Shown piece by piece: positions 61,934-64,000 of a stretch of 64,000 nt of DNA (its first letter is position 1; each line of letters begins with the position of its first letter). A program made the position numbers and the translations under genes. Source of the stretch: Streptantibioticus ferralitis. GTDB lineage: Bacteria; Actinomycetota; Actinomycetes; Streptomycetales; Streptomycetaceae. The notes below the pieces were generated by a model. That model saw nothing but the letters and a program-made list of their open reading frames with translations, made no database searches and was not told the origin of the DNA. Where the stretch lies: positions 124,001-188,000 of the forward strand of contig NZ_JARHTQ010000002.1 in the NCBI RefSeq assembly GCF_029223525.1, read 5' to 3'.

Positions 61934-62440
61934 TCAGTAGGTGGAGATCAGCTGGTTGCCGGCGAAGGCGTCGCGGAGTCTTTGTTCTGCCAGGCGGGAG
62001 ATGAGCGCCGGCCGGCAGAACAGGGTCCAGGTGGCGGGGTCCCGTGACGCAGTCGGCGGGCGAGGTCGTCGGCATCCGGGCCGGGGATGGACAGATCGGC
62101 GGGGGCGGCGGGGCGATGCATCGCGTGGGTACCGAGCAGGGACAGGACGAACGACGAGTCGTCGCCCGGCGGGTGAGGCCGCATCAGGTAGAAGATCGCG
62201 CCGAGGACGGCTTCGCGGCGGGCGTTGAGGAGGTTGTGGCTGCGGCGGATGGTGCCTTCTGCGGCAACGAGGATGTCGGCGCCCGTGGCGGGGAAGGCGG
62301 CGACCTGGCGGCGGGCGATCTGGCCGCTGATCAGTGACAGGACGTCCTTCGCCCTCTTGCGGACCCTTGTCCTTGCCCAGCCACCGTGCCCGTCTTGAAA
62401 TATTCGGCACAGCCATCCGGCAATTGGCCGGGGGGTTGAC
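61934..62440 (-). pseudogene. Unrecognised gene, frameshifted
   Basis: Coding character switches frame. One frame reads KDVLSLISGQIARRQVAAF, EGTIRRSHNLLNARREAVL, AIFYLMRPHPPGDDSSFVLS and then LSIPGPDADDLARRLR. At about 62040 sense continues in a second frame as TWTLFCRPALISRLAEQRL, RDAFAGNQLISTY to the stop at 61934. A further phase change is likely near 62370. The concatenated text looks like one helical cytoplasmic protein of about 165 residues. I do not recognise the family. It could be sequencing error or decay. Confidence 0.45.
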
Positions 62441-62446
62441 AGGCAT

Positions 62447-63043
62447 GGCGCCGCACCGGAGGATTCCAGCAGTGCAACGCCGGATCGAGAGTTTTACGAA
62501 GACGCCATCGTCCTGCGGCTGACGCAGAAGAGACGCTCGTTTTGCGCCAAGGTCGATCTCCAGTCATTCTCTCCCTTCCTCAAGACCCGGGGCAGGTCTC
62601 CGACACCAGCTCGACATTCCTTCCACTCCTTCCAGCGAGCACGAGCACGCCCTCTAGGCCACTTTCTGTCCGATTACTGATAGTTTGCATTACTACAGTA
62701 GGAAAATATTCGAACTTGAGTAGCGCGCATGCTGACGGCTGGGCTCCAAGCGTTCAGGAAATGCTTCGAGCGCCCGGTTTTCACACCTCCCCAGCCACCT
62801 CGGGCACCCTCAATATTGTCTGTGGCGGAAACGATCGCGAAATGAAACAGCAGTTGTAGATCGTGATCGCTGATGCGGCTGGCGCTGGACAGCAGGCAGC
62901 GCGGGAGATGCACACCGCATATCGCAGCTCTCATACAGAGTGTTCGTTGGTCCCCGCCTGCGCGCCAGGCGTCAGGTTAATTCGTCAGACGTTTGCTGTG
63001 CGAGCGCCCCGCTTTCATCGGTTCCGGAAGTAGGGAGTAATCC
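62447..63043. other. Lower-GC stretch without a clear gene
   Basis: About 600 bp with visibly less GC than the rest of the window, including an AT-rich run at about 62680-62730. An open frame at 62542-62859 lacks an RBS and recognisable sequence. It may hold the promoter of the small secreted gene and mark the edge of a transferred segment. Confidence 0.45.
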
Positions 63044-63298
63044 ATGAAGCCAGCTATGACGGCCGCTGCCGTGGGTGCGTTCGCGCTCGCTAGCGTGCTG
63101 GTGTCCTCGCCGGCATACGCCGGCAGTAATGGCCAGCGGATCTACTTCCGCCCCGAATCCGGCCTGCCTTCGCGCACCAGCACCGTGCCGACCCGGTGCC
63201 CCCGGGGGTATCACCGCGGCAGCCGATGGATCCGTACGGCGCCGCACGGCACGCAGCACCTCACAGATTTCCGTCCGTCCACTCCAGCCAGCCTGTGA
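63044..63298 (+). CDS. Small secreted protein of unknown function
   Basis: An 84-residue frame from ATG 63044, with AGGGAG about 8 nt upstream. A short Sec signal peptide is clear: MKPAMTAAAVGAFALASVLV, with cleavage near AYA-GSN. The mature part is only ~58 residues, basic, with one cysteine: RTSTVPTRCPRGYHRGSRW and a C-terminal HLTDFRPSTPASL. No family is recognised. The mature part may be partly out of frame, because its composition is less biased than the signal part. Confidence 0.5.
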   Translation: MKPAMTAAAVGAFALASVLVSSPAYAGSNGQRIYFRPESGLPSRTSTVPTRCPRGYHRGSRWIRTAPHGTQHLTDFRPSTPASL

Positions 63299-63398
63299 TC
63301 GGAGGGTGTCTTGGATTCTGTGAAATTGGATTCCGTGAAAGCGGATGTGGCCGAATTAGGTGGCGGAACTTCCGTCACTGCTGAAGGAGGATCGCGGC

Positions 63399-63830
63399 TT
63401 GGATAGCGAATCGCAGGACCGTGTGTACGCAGCTGCCTCGGTCACCGCCTTCGACCACATCAGGCTGGACGTAGCGGACATCGACGTCGCCGAACGATTT
63501 TATGCCGACGCGCTCGGGCTGTCTAGCGTCGTGCGCTACGATCTGGCCGATCGCGTCATCCTGCAGATGGCGCCGGACGGCATACCAGCGGGTATAGAAC
63601 TATGGCAGGAACGAGATCTCGTGCCGAACCCGCATCCTACTCACCACGTCGCGTTTCGCGTCGCCGACGTTCCGGCATTGGTAGAACACATTCGCGCGCT
63701 CGGTTACCGAGTGGTCACCGAGCCATACCGAATCGAGCAAGAGACGGTGGCGTTCGTGGCCGACCCGGATCGCCACACCATCGAACTCAACGACTTCCTG
63801 GGACGCCCGACAGCAGGAGTACCGGCATGA
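63399..63830 (+). CDS. VOC-superfamily (glyoxalase/dioxygenase-like) protein
   Basis: A 143-residue single-domain VOC protein with two beta-alpha-beta-beta-beta modules: TAFDHIRLDVADIDVAERFY, ILQMAPDGIPAGIELWQE, then HPTHHVAFRVADVPALVEHI, VAFVADPDRHTIELNDFL. Metal ligands would be His in FDHIRL, Glu in IELW, His in THHVAF and Glu in TIELND. TTG at 63399 was chosen because AAGGAGG lies 8 nt upstream; a GTG at 63360 has no RBS. The stop overlaps the next ATG (ATGA), so it is co-translated with a SIS-domain protein. Substrate unknown; a sugar-phosphate or lactone role is possible from the neighbour. Confidence 0.85.
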   Translation: MDSESQDRVYAAASVTAFDHIRLDVADIDVAERFYADALGLSSVVRYDLADRVILQMAPDGIPAGIELWQERDLVPNPHPTHHVAFRVADVPALVEHIRALGYRVVTEPYRIEQETVAFVADPDRHTIELNDFLGRPTAGVPA

Positions 63831-64000
63831 CGGCCGACACCTCGACCGCTACGGACTCCCTGAACCAGCTCACCACAGCCCTGAGCGAGATAGACCTGCC
63901 CCGGGTCGCGGACTGGGGATCACGGCTGGCTCAGTTACGCAGCAACGGTCAGCGTCTGCTGGTAGCCGGCAATGGCGGGTCCGCAGCGCAAGCCCAACAC
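63827..64000 (+). CDS. SIS-domain protein, GmhA-like phosphoheptose isomerase, N-terminal part
   Basis: The first 58 codons are visible before the window ends. After an N-terminal helix (SLNQLTTALSEIDLPRVADW) comes LLVAGNGGSAAQAQH. That is the GmhA-type active-site loop GNGGSAxxAQH, which converts sedoheptulose 7-phosphate to a heptose phosphate in the family. AGGAG lies 8 nt before the ATG, and the start overlaps the VOC stop. In actinobacteria GmhA-like genes occur in heptose-containing natural product or glycan pathways, so a cluster probably continues to the right. Confidence 0.85.
   Translation, partial: MTADTSTATDSLNQLTTALSEIDLPRVADWGSRLAQLRSNGQRLLVAGNGGSAAQAQH

Noticed and set aside
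62542-62859. 105-codon plus-strand frame in the low-GC stretch
   Set aside because: No RBS, no domain, and serine-rich composition expected from non-coding sequence.

Overview
The sequence is a high-GC actinobacterial chromosome segment, almost certainly from a Streptomyces-type organism. The evidence is the strongly GC-biased third codon positions, the many GTG and TTG starts, the many secreted hydrolases with Sec or Tat signals, a DUF6879/XRE regulatory trio, a cslA-glxA/GH6 glycan locus, and several specialised-metabolism genes. No rRNA, tRNA, CRISPR array, phage module or intact insertion sequence was seen. Eight or nine broken genes are scattered through it, as expected of a chromosome arm.

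Layout. Positions 1-8.1 kb hold a cut ABM-type monooxygenase, ohr, small secreted proteins, a DUF3800 protein and a membrane-anchored unknown protein, mixed with remnants of PhzF, an XRE regulator, a P450 and a methyltransferase. Positions 8.3-15.7 kb hold the most striking unit: a five-gene, stop/start-overlapping minus-strand operon. It encodes a PaaK-type adenylating enzyme, an MFS exporter, a tandem GNAT protein, a LuxE-type acyltransferase and a LuxC-PaaK fusion. This is a free-standing acid-to-aldehyde reductase pathway without luciferase, PKS or NRPS genes. Positions 16-22.4 kb hold a glucoamylase with CBM20, a TAP-type peptidase, a small secreted protein and a Tat-exported GH64 beta-1,3-glucanase. 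Positions 22.6-24.3 kb hold the small-protein/DUF6879/XRE trio. Positions 24.4-26.7 kb hold a divergent TetR/14-TMS MFS pair with two matching operator-like boxes.

Positions 26.8-30.9 kb hold a self-sufficient CYP102-like P450-reductase, divergent from a PAS-LuxR regulator with a PimM-like box between them. Next come an APC permease, a PL14-like lyase, and a TetR gene divergent from a P450-ferredoxin pair with an 18-bp perfect palindrome at the promoter. LigB, a deleted O-methyltransferase and a PAS-GAF-SpoIIE phosphatase follow. Positions 41-47 kb hold secreted cell-wall enzymes (Ag85-like esterase, GH3, NamZ, AmiE-like hydrolase) arranged like the Bacillus MurNAc-recycling genes. Positions 47.2-52.1 kb hold cslZ-like GH6, glxA and cslA, for a beta-glucan and its radical-copper oxidase.

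Positions 52.3-61.6 kb hold a DJ-1/PfpI protein, a UdgX-type uracil-DNA glycosylase, UbiA divergent from a type III PKS, a patch of debris (LD-transpeptidase, serpin, LysR), a phosphodiester glycosidase, a nine-unit 15-bp tandem repeat, and a divergent LigD-polymerase/LigC pair. The right end (62.4-64 kb) is visibly lower in GC. It starts a new unit of a VOC protein and a SIS-domain (GmhA-like) protein that runs off the window.
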